Counted from the stretch's first letter, positions 50,004-59,170 are shown. The stretch: 61,072 nucleotides of DNA from Candidatus Wallbacteria bacterium (GCA_028687545.1 JAQTZZ010000024.1:1-61072); one strand, 5' to 3'. Numbers and translations: made by a program. Notes: generated by a model not told the origin, from the letters alone.

Positions 50004-50792
50004 ATGATTGTCAGCTCTTTTTTTTTGTTGAAACTTATTGTTTCAATCGCAGCGGTGATTGTTTTATCTCTGCTTGCCGAGAGAGCCAGCCCGCGCTGGG
50101 CCGGACTCGTCTCCGGATATCCTACCGGATCAGCCATTACACTTTTTTTCTTCGGCCTGGAGCAGAGCCCGGATTTTGCGGCACAAAGCGCTGTCTTCAA
50201 CCTGACCGGCCTGATCGCAATGCAGATATTCGTTTACTGCTATTTCCGGATCTCTGAAACGAACTTCAGATTTCCAGCCGCGATGTCTTCTCTGGCTTCT
50301 GTCTGCACCTATTTTCCTGCGATCTGCATCCTGAGACTGGTTCCGGAAAACAGGTTGATTTCCTTACTTTTGACAGTATTTTCTATTTTCATTTTCATCC
50401 GCCTGTTCAGGAATGTAAAGGATTCAATCATCACAAGCAGAGTGAAGCTCTCTTTTTCAATCCTGTTGATCCGCGCTATAGCAGCTGCCTCAATTATTCT
50501 GCTGGTGACAGGCATGGCTCAGGCAGTAGGACCTGAATGGGCCGGCCTGTTTTCAGCCTTCCCCACTACTCTTTTTCCGCTGATCCTGATCGTGCACAAA
50601 ACTTACGGCGTGGAACATGTCCAGACCATCCTGAAAAACGTGCCTGCAGGCCTTGGTTCTTTAGTTTTGTATTCCTTGACCGTTTCCTTCGCTTATCCTG
50701 CAATCGGAATTTACTGGGGAACAATTGCAGCGTTTGCGGCTGCAACAGTTTACCTGATTTTATTTGCTAAATTTCTACAATTCGTTAAATAA
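50004..50792 (+). CDS. Polytopic membrane protein with internal duplication
   Basis: 262 residues, about eight membrane helices. Two halves carry a related signature after helix 1 or 5: SPRWAGLVSGYPTGSAITLF and GPEWAGLFSAFPTTLFPLIL, pointing to an inverted or direct internal repeat as in many small transporters. A GGGAAG box precedes the ATG. It has no match I can name. A transporter or channel role is an inference from the topology. Confidence 0.75.
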   Translation: MIVSSFFLLKLIVSIAAVIVLSLLAERASPRWAGLVSGYPTGSAITLFFFGLEQSPDFAAQSAVFNLTGLIAMQIFVYCYFRISETNFRFPAAMSSLASVCTYFPAICILRLVPENRLISLLLTVFSIFIFIRLFRNVKDSIITSRVKLSFSILLIRAIAAASIILLVTGMAQAVGPEWAGLFSAFPTTLFPLILIVHKTYGVEHVQTILKNVPAGLGSLVLYSLTVSFAYPAIGIYWGTIAAFAAATVYLILFAKFLQFVK

Positions 50793-50913
50793 CCTTGACA
50801 AATTTCAGTAGCGTGCCGCTGCATTCTATTGATGAGCTTTTACCTGGCCAAAGAAGCATTGAAAACTGCGAAAGCGGCCAGTAGAATGGAATTCGTTGGA
50901 CAGTTAAAGATCA

Positions 50914-50942
50914 TTATTGATTGCAAAGATCAATAAACTATT
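50914..50942 (+). terminator. Weak AT-rich terminator after the membrane protein gene
   Basis: TTATTGAT (50914-50921) pairs with ATCAATAA (50929-50936), followed closely by a T run. Confidence 0.35.
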
Positions 50943-52185
50943 TTTTTCCTGAAATACCTGTAAAATATTCCAGCCAGTATTCATCGGTATAAAAATCAGC
51001 CCCGAAAACGGCTTCTTCCCTGTCCTCGTCGGATACCACAATTTTGGATGCTGAATCCCGGCCGGCATTTTTATCCTCATTTTCCAGGATCGTGTTATAT
51101 TTAGCATAAACTTTCTGCTTGGTGGCGCTGTCCACTTCGTAGACATCCATGGGTTTCATGTCGGTTACTCCTGCATCCCGCATCAGATCGAGCCCCTCCA
51201 TGAATCCGACCTGCATGTCTACTCTATTGTGCGAGCCGGTGAAAGCGTCGCCTGTGTCGTGGGAGAACCAGTATCCGTCCAGCGTTTCGCCTGTAGGAAG
51301 CTTGATCCCGACTGTCTTTGGAATGAAATAGACTCTCTTGTAAGGCATTTCATGGTTGTTGACTGCAAGGGTATGGAAGGCTACCACGTGCTTGCCGATA
51401 GCTGTGACTCCGAGTGATTTGCCGGATATGAGCCTGAAGCGGCTGCTGCCGGACCAGGTGACTCTGCGGCCGTCCTTGAGCTCACCGCTGCCTTCCAGGC
51501 AAAGACTTGCGAAGAAGCGTCCGCTGGTCTCGGAGATGAGTTCCCCGGAAGGAGTCTTGATTTTCTTGACTTCCTTGCCTGTATAGTGCACTCCCAGGAA
51601 GTATCCTGCTGCTGGAGTGTTGATTTCTTCTGCCATCACATAAAAGGTCGGTTTCTTCTTGTCGACTTTCTTGAATTTTTTCAGATCAGCTGGGATTTCT
51701 ACAGCAGGCGGCAGAGGCAATTTGTCCAGGGTCCTCACATTAGCGTTCCGCTCTCGGGTCTGAGCGGCAGAAAGAGCGCCTGTGTCCTCTATGGTCCGGA
51801 TGATGTTCTTTCCCTCTCTAAGGTCAGCTTCCAACTTCTCAATGGCTCTGCCGAGAGTGTCGAGACTGCCGCCATTCTGCCTGTGCTCAGGCAGGAATCT
51901 CTTGAAAAACAAAAGGTCAGGACCGGGATGGCGGTTCAGCAGGAAATTGATCGTGACTGCCCTCATGTCTTCCGAGTCGGAGAGAATATTGAAAATCTCA
52001 TCTGCGCAGCTGTCAGCTGCAGCGGAATAATTCCGGTACATGTCTTGATCCGCAGTACTGTCATTCTGCTCCAGATAAGCGCATCTCTTGCTGGAATCGA
52101 TGTAATTGTTCAGCACGTCCTTGATGCCGCCTGAATATGAAGCCACTGAAACCCACATGCTCAGAACCAGAATTAATCGTTTCAA
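50938..52185 (-). CDS. Secreted 3D-domain protein (MltA-like)
   Basis: 415 residues. The start is TTG 52185 with a GGGGGG run 5 bases upstream. The N-terminus is a signal peptide, followed by a helical region (about 20-150). The C-terminal half holds a 3D domain: LGVTAIGKHVVAFHTLAVNN, then HDTGDAFTGSHNRVDMQVGF with the three aspartates that name the fold (HDTGD and RVDM). This double-psi barrel occurs in MltA lytic transglycosylases and Rpf-like proteins, so peptidoglycan cleavage is likely. The last 70 residues are acidic and unassigned. Confidence 0.85.
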   Translation of the reverse strand: MKRLILVLSMWVSVASYSGGIKDVLNNYIDSSKRCAYLEQNDSTADQDMYRNYSAAADSCADEIFNILSDSEDMRAVTINFLLNRHPGPDLLFFKRFLPEHRQNGGSLDTLGRAIEKLEADLREGKNIIRTIEDTGALSAAQTRERNANVRTLDKLPLPPAVEIPADLKKFKKVDKKKPTFYVMAEEINTPAAGYFLGVHYTGKEVKKIKTPSGELISETSGRFFASLCLEGSGELKDGRRVTWSGSSRFRLISGKSLGVTAIGKHVVAFHTLAVNNHEMPYKRVYFIPKTVGIKLPTGETLDGYWFSHDTGDAFTGSHNRVDMQVGFMEGLDLMRDAGVTDMKPMDVYEVDSATKQKVYAKYNTILENEDKNAGRDSASKIVVSDEDREEAVFGADFYTDEYWLEYFTGISGKK

Positions 52186-52253
52186 ATGTTCCCCCCTGAC
52201 TCAGATATCATTAGATTAATTATGCCCGTAATCAGCAGGAAATCAATTAAAAA

Positions 52254-53345
52254 TTACAGATCCGCCCTTTTCACAAAATAGACTGCGATTGCGGCGAAAA
52301 TAAGGTTGGCGGACCAGGCTGCCATGAACGGATTCATCCGGCCGGACAACCCGTAACTGCGTGTGACTGACAGCACTACATAATAAAAAAAGATGATCAC
52401 AATCGACAATCCCAGCCCGACCATCAGTCCGGATCTCTTGAAATACGCGCCCAGCGCCGCGCCGGCCAGGGCAAAGATCAGGGCCGCGAACGGAAGAGCC
52501 AGTTTCAGGTAGAGTTCGACCATGTGTTCATAAATATTTACCGCCCCGCGCCTGGTCAAATCCCTGATCTGCCTCCGTATTTCAGACAGCGTCATATTTG
52601 AGAACTTCTTTTCGTTCTCCACACCAAGTTTAGCAAGTTTTGCGAAATCCAGCTTCAGCTTGACAGTTTCCTGATAGAATTTTTCAACCCGCTCGATTTC
52701 CCTGTTTTTAAAAGTGACTTTATGTCCGTTGAAAAAGTGCCATTCAGTGCCGCTGAAATCCGCAAACTGCGCGTTCATGCTGCTGATCACTTTCCCGTTT
52801 TCGATTCTGAAAAGCACACAGTTATAGATCCTGCGATAATCGGTGTTGAGATTCTCGGCATACAGGAATTCATTCCCGCTTACCCGCTCCAAGATATTTT
52901 CGTGTTTGGCCCGTTCTTCAGGCATCATCAGGATATTCTCGTCCTCAAGTTTCTGAAAAGTTACATTAGTGTAAGGTGCGATGTAGTTGATGAACAGCAT
53001 GGCCGAGCAGGTCACGATCAGTCCGAATCCAATCACCGGGACCAGCAGCCTGAGAAAGCTGATGCCTCCGGCTAATGCTGCGGAGATTTCGTTATCCTTA
53101 CCCAGGCGTCCGAAGACAAGGAAAGTCGCCAGCAGGGAGGCCATTGAAAAGGAATAGATCATGTTCCCGGAAAACACCCTGAAGAAGTACCATTTCATCA
53201 CGATCCAGGGGTCCACCTGGCGAATGAAAATATACTGGATCACATCGATCAGGGGATCGACTGACATGATCACCACATATCCGCAGATACCAAAAATAAA
53301 GGGACCTATCAACTCCCAGATGATATATTTATCAAGAATTTTCAT
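52254..53345 (-). CDS. lptG: LptF/LptG family LPS-export permease
   Basis: 363 residues of the YjgP/YjgQ family: three N-terminal helices (about 14-35, 60-80, 95-120), a periplasmic beta-jellyroll (about 130-260) and three C-terminal helices (about 275-360). In LPS systems two such proteins pair with LptB2 and hand LPS to LptC. Only one is coded here; the partner must be elsewhere or absent. It sits at the end of the pyrF-pyrE-HAD operon, with an ATGA overlap. Confidence 0.88.
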   Translation of the reverse strand: MKILDKYIIWELIGPFIFGICGYVVIMSVDPLIDVIQYIFIRQVDPWIVMKWYFFRVFSGNMIYSFSMASLLATFLVFGRLGKDNEISAALAGGISFLRLLVPVIGFGLIVTCSAMLFINYIAPYTNVTFQKLEDENILMMPEERAKHENILERVSGNEFLYAENLNTDYRRIYNCVLFRIENGKVISSMNAQFADFSGTEWHFFNGHKVTFKNREIERVEKFYQETVKLKLDFAKLAKLGVENEKKFSNMTLSEIRRQIRDLTRRGAVNIYEHMVELYLKLALPFAALIFALAGAALGAYFKRSGLMVGLGLSIVIIFFYYVVLSVTRSYGLSGRMNPFMAAWSANLIFAAIAVYFVKRADL

Positions 53346-54133
53346 CTGCAGGCAGCTGCCCTGAATGTTTTTTCCAGAAAATCATAGACACCTTCCTGCT
53401 GATTGGAAGTCGTAACTTCACAGGCAGCTTTTTTAAGGGCATCAGGAGCGTTTCCCATCGCTACTCCACAACCCGCCTGGCTCAACATTTCCAGATCGTT
53501 CATCCCGTCCCCGAATGCCAGGACTTCGTCCATGCTGATTCCTGCCCTCCGGGAATACCAGGACAGGGCTTCAGCTTTGGATACTTCCGGGTGCATGATC
53601 TCGATGAAATTACCCAGCGAATTAGTGACATAGGCGCTGGCACCCAGGCTTTTTCTGATCCTGGATTCTTCTATCTCCAAATCTTCCAAAGGGGCGTAAA
53701 TGAATTTCAAGGGCAGGTTCCTGTGGCAGTTTAAACCTAGGAAATGATTGTAAGCTACTCCTGCGCGCTCGACATAAGAGCGAACCAGCTGATTGTAACT
53801 TTTCACATACATCCTGTCCGAAATAAAAATCAGCAGCAGTTCCGGATCACAGAGTCGCAGGATCCGCTCACAGGTTTCCCGTTCAATCAGCCGCTCAAAA
53901 ACGGACTGCCCCTCGTCGACGATCAGGGCACCGTTATAACTGATCACATGAATCCCAGTGCCGAGCAGCTGGGAGTAACTTCTGGCTGAACAGAACATTC
54001 GCCCGGTCACCAGGACAAACCTGATTCCGGACCGGCTTAGCGATTGAATCTTTTCCAGGGTTTTCGTCCTGATCCGGTGAGAGTCGTCAAGCAGCGTACC
54101 ATCCAGGTCGAGTGCGATCAATTTGAACGTCAT
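53342..54133 (-). CDS. HAD-superfamily phosphatase (Cof/IIB type)
   Basis: 263 residues. Catalytic DLDGTLL (Asp9, Asp11), the VTGR motif II region, and late FGDGMNDLEML carry the HAD residues. The cap domain is of the Cof (IIB) type. It likely removes phosphate from small sugar or nucleotide substrates. An AAGGGG box precedes ATG 54133. It is co-transcribed with pyrE and lptG. Confidence 0.92.
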   Translation of the reverse strand: MTFKLIALDLDGTLLDDSHRIRTKTLEKIQSLSRSGIRFVLVTGRMFCSARSYSQLLGTGIHVISYNGALIVDEGQSVFERLIERETCERILRLCDPELLLIFISDRMYVKSYNQLVRSYVERAGVAYNHFLGLNCHRNLPLKFIYAPLEDLEIEESRIRKSLGASAYVTNSLGNFIEIMHPEVSKAEALSWYSRRAGISMDEVLAFGDGMNDLEMLSQAGCGVAMGNAPDALKKAACEVTTSNQQEGVYDFLEKTFRAAACR

Positions 54134-54139
54134 ATCCCC

Positions 54140-54724
54140 TTATTTCACTTTAGGGTTGGTGCCTGGCTTTATGAGCGGCAGCTTTTTCTTGCAGAGCGGG
54201 CAGTCGGCAGTTTCGTATAAGGCGGCGTTCACTTTCAGCAGGGATTTGACGGAGGTTCCCCTCACTTTTGGAGTCTTGACCGCACTGCGATTCACGATGG
54301 TGGAAATCCCGACTACTTCAGCATCAAAGGACTCTACAAGCTGGGCGACGAGATCAACTGATCCTCCTGTTGTAAAAACATCCTCAACGATCAAAACCCG
54401 TTCGCCGGGCAGAATCTCAAATCCCCGCCGCAATGTCATGGCACCGGACTGGTCCCGTTCAGAATAAATAGCCCGCGCCTCGAAGGTTCTCGCCACTTCA
54501 TACGCAAGAATCACTGCTCCGACTGCAGGCCCGATCACTGTGTCGATCATTTCTCCGGTGTATAAAGAGGCAATCTGCTCGGCGATTTCCATCGCAATGT
54601 CATAATGCTGCAGGGCTAGTGCCATTTGAAAATAGGTATCGCTGTGCTTGCCTGAGCTGAGAAGAAAATGACCTGTCTTGACGGCATCGATGTTTTCCAG
54701 CACTTTCAAGAGATCAGAATCCAC
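54140..54724 (-). CDS. pyrE: Orotate phosphoribosyltransferase (Thermus type)
   Basis: Adds ribose phosphate from PRPP to orotate, forming OMP in pyrimidine synthesis. The 194 residues have the PRPP motif VLIVEDVFTTGG and the C-terminal CPLCKKKLPLIKPG of the Thermus-type branch. The start is GTG 54724 with an AGGAGG box; the first 11 bases overlap the pyrF end. OMP decarboxylase (PyrF) is encoded immediately upstream, so the two enzymes act in sequence. Confidence 0.95.
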   Translation of the reverse strand: MDSDLLKVLENIDAVKTGHFLLSSGKHSDTYFQMALALQHYDIAMEIAEQIASLYTGEMIDTVIGPAVGAVILAYEVARTFEARAIYSERDQSGAMTLRRGFEILPGERVLIVEDVFTTGGSVDLVAQLVESFDAEVVGISTIVNRSAVKTPKVRGTSVKSLLKVNAALYETADCPLCKKKLPLIKPGTNPKVK

Positions 54725-55421
54725 GATTTGCCTCCTTCAGCTGATCTTTGAATTTAGTAATGATACCTTTTTTATCGGATGACTCTAAAATCGGTCTTCC
54801 TACTATGATATAGTCGGCTCCGTTCCTGGCAGCCTGTGCAGGTGTCTCCACCCGTTTCTGATCATTGGTCTCCCCGCCCTCGGAAAGGCGGATCCCTGGC
54901 GTGGCGATGATAAAGTCAGCGCCCAGTAAGGCTCGCAGAGCAGTCAGTTCCCTGGCTGAAGCCACCACTCCGTGCAGACCGGAATTTTTCGCAAGTTGCG
55001 CCAGGCTGGACACCATTTTATCTACGGAAAGTGTGCATTTAACTTCATCATAGAGCTCGCGATCCGACAGGCTTGTCAGAACAGTCACGCCAAGCACTTT
55101 GGTTTTGGTGCCTGTTACAGCCTTGCAGGCAGCAGTCATCATTTCGGATCCACCGGAAGCATGCACATCCACAAAATCCACGCCGTATTTTACCGATTCG
55201 CTCACTGCATTGTAAACTGTATTGGGAATGTCATGGAATTTCAAGTCCAGGAAGACTTTTCCGTGATTCCTGATCAGCCCGATCACACTGTTTCCTTCCT
55301 TAAGATACAGTCTCAGCCCGATCTTGAAATGGCTGACGCTTCCGGAAACTTCAGTCAGCAGGTGTTTCACCTCTGAGAGGTCATTCAAGTCAAGCGCCAG
55401 CATCAGTTCAGTATTTTTCAT
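54714..55421 (-). CDS. pyrF: Orotidine-5'-phosphate decarboxylase
   Basis: 235 residues, TIM-barrel enzyme of the last step in UMP synthesis. It shows the catalytic tetrad in FLDLKFHDIPNTV (Asp59, Lys61, Asp64), IATPGIR and the PRPP-free phosphate loop GADYIIVGRPI. ATG 55421 overlaps the stop of the 43-aa zinc-ribbon gene (TAATG), so translation is probably coupled. Confidence 0.96.
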   Translation of the reverse strand: MKNTELMLALDLNDLSEVKHLLTEVSGSVSHFKIGLRLYLKEGNSVIGLIRNHGKVFLDLKFHDIPNTVYNAVSESVKYGVDFVDVHASGGSEMMTAACKAVTGTKTKVLGVTVLTSLSDRELYDEVKCTLSVDKMVSSLAQLAKNSGLHGVVASARELTALRALLGADFIIATPGIRLSEGGETNDQKRVETPAQAARNGADYIIVGRPILESSDKKGIITKFKDQLKEANRGF

Positions 55422-55552
55422 TATTGAATCACCTTGTATCTGGGTTCAGTTACAGTAACTATATCAAATTTGATCATGTATTTACAATGCCAGCATTCCA
55501 TCCGGGTTTCATTGATTTTCCAGTCCACTGATTTGCATCTCGGGCATTGCAT
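55421..55552 (-). CDS. Small 43-residue zinc-ribbon protein leading the pyrF operon
   Basis: ATG 55552 to TAA 55421, too short for a normal ORF scan. A GGAGG box lies 5 bases upstream. It has CPRC at the N-terminus (Cys3, Cys6) and CWHC in the middle, a four-cysteine zinc ribbon, then a short beta tail (KFDIVTVTEPRYK). The stop overlaps the pyrF ATG. It could be a regulator or a binding partner. The family is not known to me. Confidence 0.8.
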   Translation of the reverse strand: MQCPRCKSVDWKINETRMECWHCKYMIKFDIVTVTEPRYKVIQ

Positions 55553-55668
55553 GCTTTCCTCCACGCATTTTTGGCTTTATTATCGGGAAAATCAGCAATT
55601 TTATTACCTGGAAAATGTCCGGTTTCCGGCATTCAGTAAACGGCACAGTGATTCAGAGCTCTGCTGAA

Positions 55669-56463
55669 TTAAGGAATCGGTGTCAGCTGGAGATCTTCCC
55701 CCAGCTGTCCTGCGCACCATTTGACCAGGTTGACGCTCATCTGATGGTGATCGTAATCGGGCATATTATAATTATCATACAATGTCCGGGATTTACTGCT
55801 ATTTTTCGAGCCGTCATCAAACGGGGAGCTGTCTCCGATGGCCGCAATCCGGCCCTGACCGTATTTTGAGACAACAATCAACGGGTTACCTCCGTATTTA
55901 GCTGAAAAGCAGATCAGACCCGTTACAGAGGCAGGCTTCAGGATAGAAATGCTGGTGGCACCCCAGGAACCGACATGCTCGACACCGCTCATGACAGAAC
56001 AGTGATTCAGCTTGTTCGTCAGGGGATGCTCAGACATGGTGCGCTTGTCAAAGCTGAAACCGAAGTCAGAGACGAAGACAGTATAAATCCTGATCGAATC
56101 CCAGCCGTCGCCATCCCGGTCTGATCCATTATGGTCGCAAATCAGGAACAGACCGTGACCTTCATGGGTGTATGTCTTGATGGCTGAGATTTCATCTGCA
56201 GAAAAAGGCCGGTTTGGTTCAGGAATCACCAGTATGTCGAATTCATTGAGTGTGTCCAGGTTGATCGGACCCTGATTCAGGGCATTCACTTCAAAGCCGG
56301 CCTTGGAAAGTTCCCCGGCAAAATCTGAATATCCGGTAGTAATGGTCCAGGAGGCAGAGCCTGCCACCTGAGCATGAGTATTGTCGAAAAGAATTCTGGT
56401 CTGGCCGCTAAGTGAAACTGCGATCAAGCAGAAAGCTGTCAGCAGCATCCGGATGTTTATCAT
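55669..56463 (-). CDS. Secreted GATase-like (IFT52/DUF4350-type) protein
   Basis: 264 residues. ATG 56463 follows a GGAGGG box; the longer frame from 56508 has none. Signal peptide (NIRMLLTAFCLIAVSLSG) is followed by a Rossmann-like flavodoxin fold with ILFDNTHAQ, DILVIPEPNRPFS and GHGLFLICDHNGSDRDGDGWDS, and the late GRIAAIGDSSPFDDG. Such domains resemble class I glutamine amidotransferases without the catalytic cysteine. A binding role outside the cytoplasm is likely. Confidence 0.75.
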   Translation of the reverse strand: MINIRMLLTAFCLIAVSLSGQTRILFDNTHAQVAGSASWTITTGYSDFAGELSKAGFEVNALNQGPINLDTLNEFDILVIPEPNRPFSADEISAIKTYTHEGHGLFLICDHNGSDRDGDGWDSIRIYTVFVSDFGFSFDKRTMSEHPLTNKLNHCSVMSGVEHVGSWGATSISILKPASVTGLICFSAKYGGNPLIVVSKYGQGRIAAIGDSSPFDDGSKNSSKSRTLYDNYNMPDYDHHQMSVNLVKWCAGQLGEDLQLTPIP

Positions 56464-56542
56464 TATTCCCTCCATACGTATAATTTTACATGGATTTTTA
56501 AATTCCACAAGCAGAGATTAACCGGAAACGCAAAATTTGTGC

Positions 56543-56548
56543 TAGAAT
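56543..56548 (+). promoter_or_regulatory. Leaderless -10 element of the DUF805 gene
   Basis: TAGAAT ends 6 nt before ATG 56555. The -35 is weak. Confidence 0.4.
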
Positions 56549-56554
56549 TAGTAT

Positions 56555-57388
56555 ATGAGTGAAGTTTCATTCTCTTTCAGATTCAAAGGCCGGGTCTCAA
56601 GAGGATATTTCATCCGTTTATCCGCTTTCTACCTGTTCCTTGGGCAACTGATTTTTTTCACAGTTTCCCTGGGAGCTGGAATCCTGATTCCCAGGATCTG
56701 TTTTTCGATGCTGAACTGGCCGTGGGTTTCCGTCTATTATCTGATGACATTGAGCCAGTACATTCTCGCTATTCTGGTGCTTGGTTCATTCGGTGTGCTG
56801 ATCTTTTCCTTACTGGTTAAAAGATGCCATGATTTTAATTACTCAGGGAGCTTGGCGCTGATCATGATTCTTCCCTTTGCTTTCTCAATCTGGGCGACTC
56901 TCTGTGGTCAGGATTCCTTGAAAACACTTGCCTTAATTCCACTGGTAAACTTGGTTTTCCTCTGCCCGTTCATGTTGAAATCAGGGACAACTTTGTCAAA
57001 TCCTTACGGCAGGGATCCTGAATCCATTGATCCTCCTGCCAGCATTGTCCTCGCTTTCCTCGTGTTGCCATTCCTGATCTTCTCTTTTTTCTTCGGTTCA
57101 TATTCGTTCATAGCGGCCAATTCCGGCTACAGCAGCCAGGACCCGCCGCAGACTGTGGAGAAAAACATCTGCAGCAGCCACATGCTGGAACTGGAACGGG
57201 AACTCAGGGAATTTTTGAATTCAACCGGCAGATCGGAAACTCAGGAAACCCGCCTGGATGAACTCAAGACATTCAAAAACAGGTCCCTTTTCGAGTGCCC
57301 GGCAGGCGGTATTTATTCGATCGATCAGACCGGAGAAACCTATTCCATCAAGTGCTCGATTCACAATACTCCATTTGATCTTAAGTAG
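56555..57388 (+). CDS. DUF805-type membrane protein with pilin-like C-terminal tail
   Basis: 277 residues. The FKGRVSRGYF opening and about five membrane helices match DUF805. After the last helix (about 165-185), the C-terminal 85 residues are soluble and end in ECPAGGIYSIDQTGETYSIKCSIHNTP, in the style of pseudopilin C-terminal domains (CPxGGxY...YxxxCSxHG). A fusion of DUF805 with a pilin-like tail is unusual. No Shine-Dalgarno is present; TAGAAT ends 6 nt before the ATG. It ends at 57388, convergent with the SGNH gene at 57397. Confidence 0.75.
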   Translation: MSEVSFSFRFKGRVSRGYFIRLSAFYLFLGQLIFFTVSLGAGILIPRICFSMLNWPWVSVYYLMTLSQYILAILVLGSFGVLIFSLLVKRCHDFNYSGSLALIMILPFAFSIWATLCGQDSLKTLALIPLVNLVFLCPFMLKSGTTLSNPYGRDPESIDPPASIVLAFLVLPFLIFSFFFGSYSFIAANSGYSSQDPPQTVEKNICSSHMLELERELREFLNSTGRSETQETRLDELKTFKNRSLFECPAGGIYSIDQTGETYSIKCSIHNTPFDLK

Positions 57389-57396
57389 CTGTTTTT

Positions 57397-59169
57397 TTAA
57401 TTTTCAGGCAGCAGTTCCGGGATTTTTTCCGCAATCGTTTCCGCAATCTTCCGGTTGCCGAGCTCAGAGCAGTGAAAATCCGGCAGGAAATAGTCCCAGC
57501 GCTTTCCCCCGACCGCCCAGACCTTGTTGAAAGCATCCAGTATGTCTATAAAAGGAATATTCTGCTCCCTGCTCAATTCCTTCATTACAGGGTTTTCGTC
57601 ATTCGGGTAATTCAGGAAAACCAGCTTCACCCCTTTCTCCCTGCAGGTCTCGATGATCCGGGAGAGGTCAAGCTGAAGCTGCCTTCGAACAGGTTCGTGC
57701 AGCAGAAAATCATGTTCAAGCCCCTGCCTGAGAAAGTAAGCGGCATTCGGATGCCCGGATTTCTCCAGCGAATCGATCGCCGACTGCAGATCCTCCTGCT
57801 GCCCGCCAAATGAAGTGAGCAGAAAGTTAAGCGCTCCATAATTCCTCTGATCGCAGCGGACGGCCTCCATCAGATATCCCCTGGCTTTTTCCGTAGAATT
57901 CCCCGGGTCGAGGCAGCTCTCGCTGACAGCCAGCACAAGCAGCGCGTGGCTTTTTTCCCAGTCGAGCACAATCCCTCGTTTCAGTACATCTTCCAGCACC
58001 TGTCTCGCTTTTATGAAATCCTTCTGATGGCTGTAAAGTTCCCCAAGAGATGTGTAATTCATGGTCAATTCCGGTTCCAGCCTGATGCCTTCCTGGTAAA
58101 ATTTCAAGGCGTTTTCCAGATCCTGGCCGTCCAGGCAGCACCTGCCCAGAAAGTTGCAGGCCCATCCGTTCGCCGGATCGATCTCCAGCACTTTTTCGAA
58201 CCAGAGCCTGGCTGATTCACGCCTGCCTAAAAATAGCATTGAACAGCCCAGACACAGCATGGCACCGGTATCATTGGGCTCCTGCTCAAGAGCATCCAGA
58301 AAATAGGCTGAAGCTTTGGCTGCTCTATACTGGAGAAGATCACACAGCCCGATCCCGACACTGAAAAGGTAGCAGTTCCCCCTGACAGCTGCCGCATTGT
58401 TGAAAACAGCCAATGCCCGCTGATAGTCGGCCTTCAATAAATATGTCATACCCAGTGCCATGATCTCTTCTGTCAGTGGTTTGGATTTCCTGGAAATCAG
58501 GACTGAGATCGCATCCGTGTCCTTGTTCCTAGCCAGATCCCACACTTCTCCGCTGAAACGGGGAAAATCTATCGAGCAGACTGCAGGTCTGGATATCCTT
58601 GCCTTCAGCACTTCAGAAGGATTTGCAGGGAGACATTTATGAAATCCTGTGAGCCTGTCCCAGGCCATGCTTGAAACAACCGCAAATTCAGGCAGCTTTT
58701 CTGTTGCATCTGCGAACAGCATGTGCAACAGATTGATTGTCCTGGAGTATGAAAGCAGTCTCAGCAGCATGGAAGACTTTTGTTCATTGGGCAGGGAGTA
58801 GAAGTGTCTGTCCGCTCCCCCGATCATCACTGTTAACAGATCCGGTTTAAGTTCAGCCAGATATTCATCAATGTTTTCCGCCAGAGTCCAGGATGGCTCA
58901 CCGCTTCGTCCCAGGTTGATCACCTGGAAGTTCCGGCCGGCTGCGTTCAATGCTTTTTCCAGCTGGCTGGGATAAGCCTGTTCCCTGGGAAGGCCATATC
59001 CATAAGTAATGGAATCGCCTGCGCAGAGAATCACTTTAGCTCCGGGTCTTCTCTCTGCTGAAACAGGGCGCATCGTTTCATGAAAATACCCGATGGTTCT
59101 CAAAATAGTTTCCAGCAGAATCAAGGCTGTGCAGAGACCCAGAAACAGAACCAGAATCCTTACTTTCAT
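57397..59169 (-). CDS. SGNH hydrolase split by a TPR insert (catalytic copy)
   Basis: 590 residues. N-terminal membrane helix (4-24). The SGNH opening block is CAGDSITYGYG with nucleophile Ser53; the block that usually has GxND reads VMIGGAD. A long TPR stretch (about 225-470) follows. The fold then closes with VKLVFLNYPNDENP and the catalytic dyad Asp564-x-His566 (PDFHCSELGNRKIAE). The SGNH domain is thus interrupted by a TPR domain. It could remove acetyl groups from cell-surface sugars. Paralogue of 59171-60952. Confidence 0.82.
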   Translation of the reverse strand: MKVRILVLFLGLCTALILLETILRTIGYFHETMRPVSAERRPGAKVILCAGDSITYGYGLPREQAYPSQLEKALNAAGRNFQVINLGRSGEPSWTLAENIDEYLAELKPDLLTVMIGGADRHFYSLPNEQKSSMLLRLLSYSRTINLLHMLFADATEKLPEFAVVSSMAWDRLTGFHKCLPANPSEVLKARISRPAVCSIDFPRFSGEVWDLARNKDTDAISVLISRKSKPLTEEIMALGMTYLLKADYQRALAVFNNAAAVRGNCYLFSVGIGLCDLLQYRAAKASAYFLDALEQEPNDTGAMLCLGCSMLFLGRRESARLWFEKVLEIDPANGWACNFLGRCCLDGQDLENALKFYQEGIRLEPELTMNYTSLGELYSHQKDFIKARQVLEDVLKRGIVLDWEKSHALLVLAVSESCLDPGNSTEKARGYLMEAVRCDQRNYGALNFLLTSFGGQQEDLQSAIDSLEKSGHPNAAYFLRQGLEHDFLLHEPVRRQLQLDLSRIIETCREKGVKLVFLNYPNDENPVMKELSREQNIPFIDILDAFNKVWAVGGKRWDYFLPDFHCSELGNRKIAETIAEKIPELLPEN

Positions 59170-59170
59170 T

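Noticed and set aside
50832-50936. 34-codon plus-strand frame (MSFYLAKEAL...) after the membrane protein
   Set aside because: No ribosome box, and it ends in the hairpin that looks like a terminator; not enough support.
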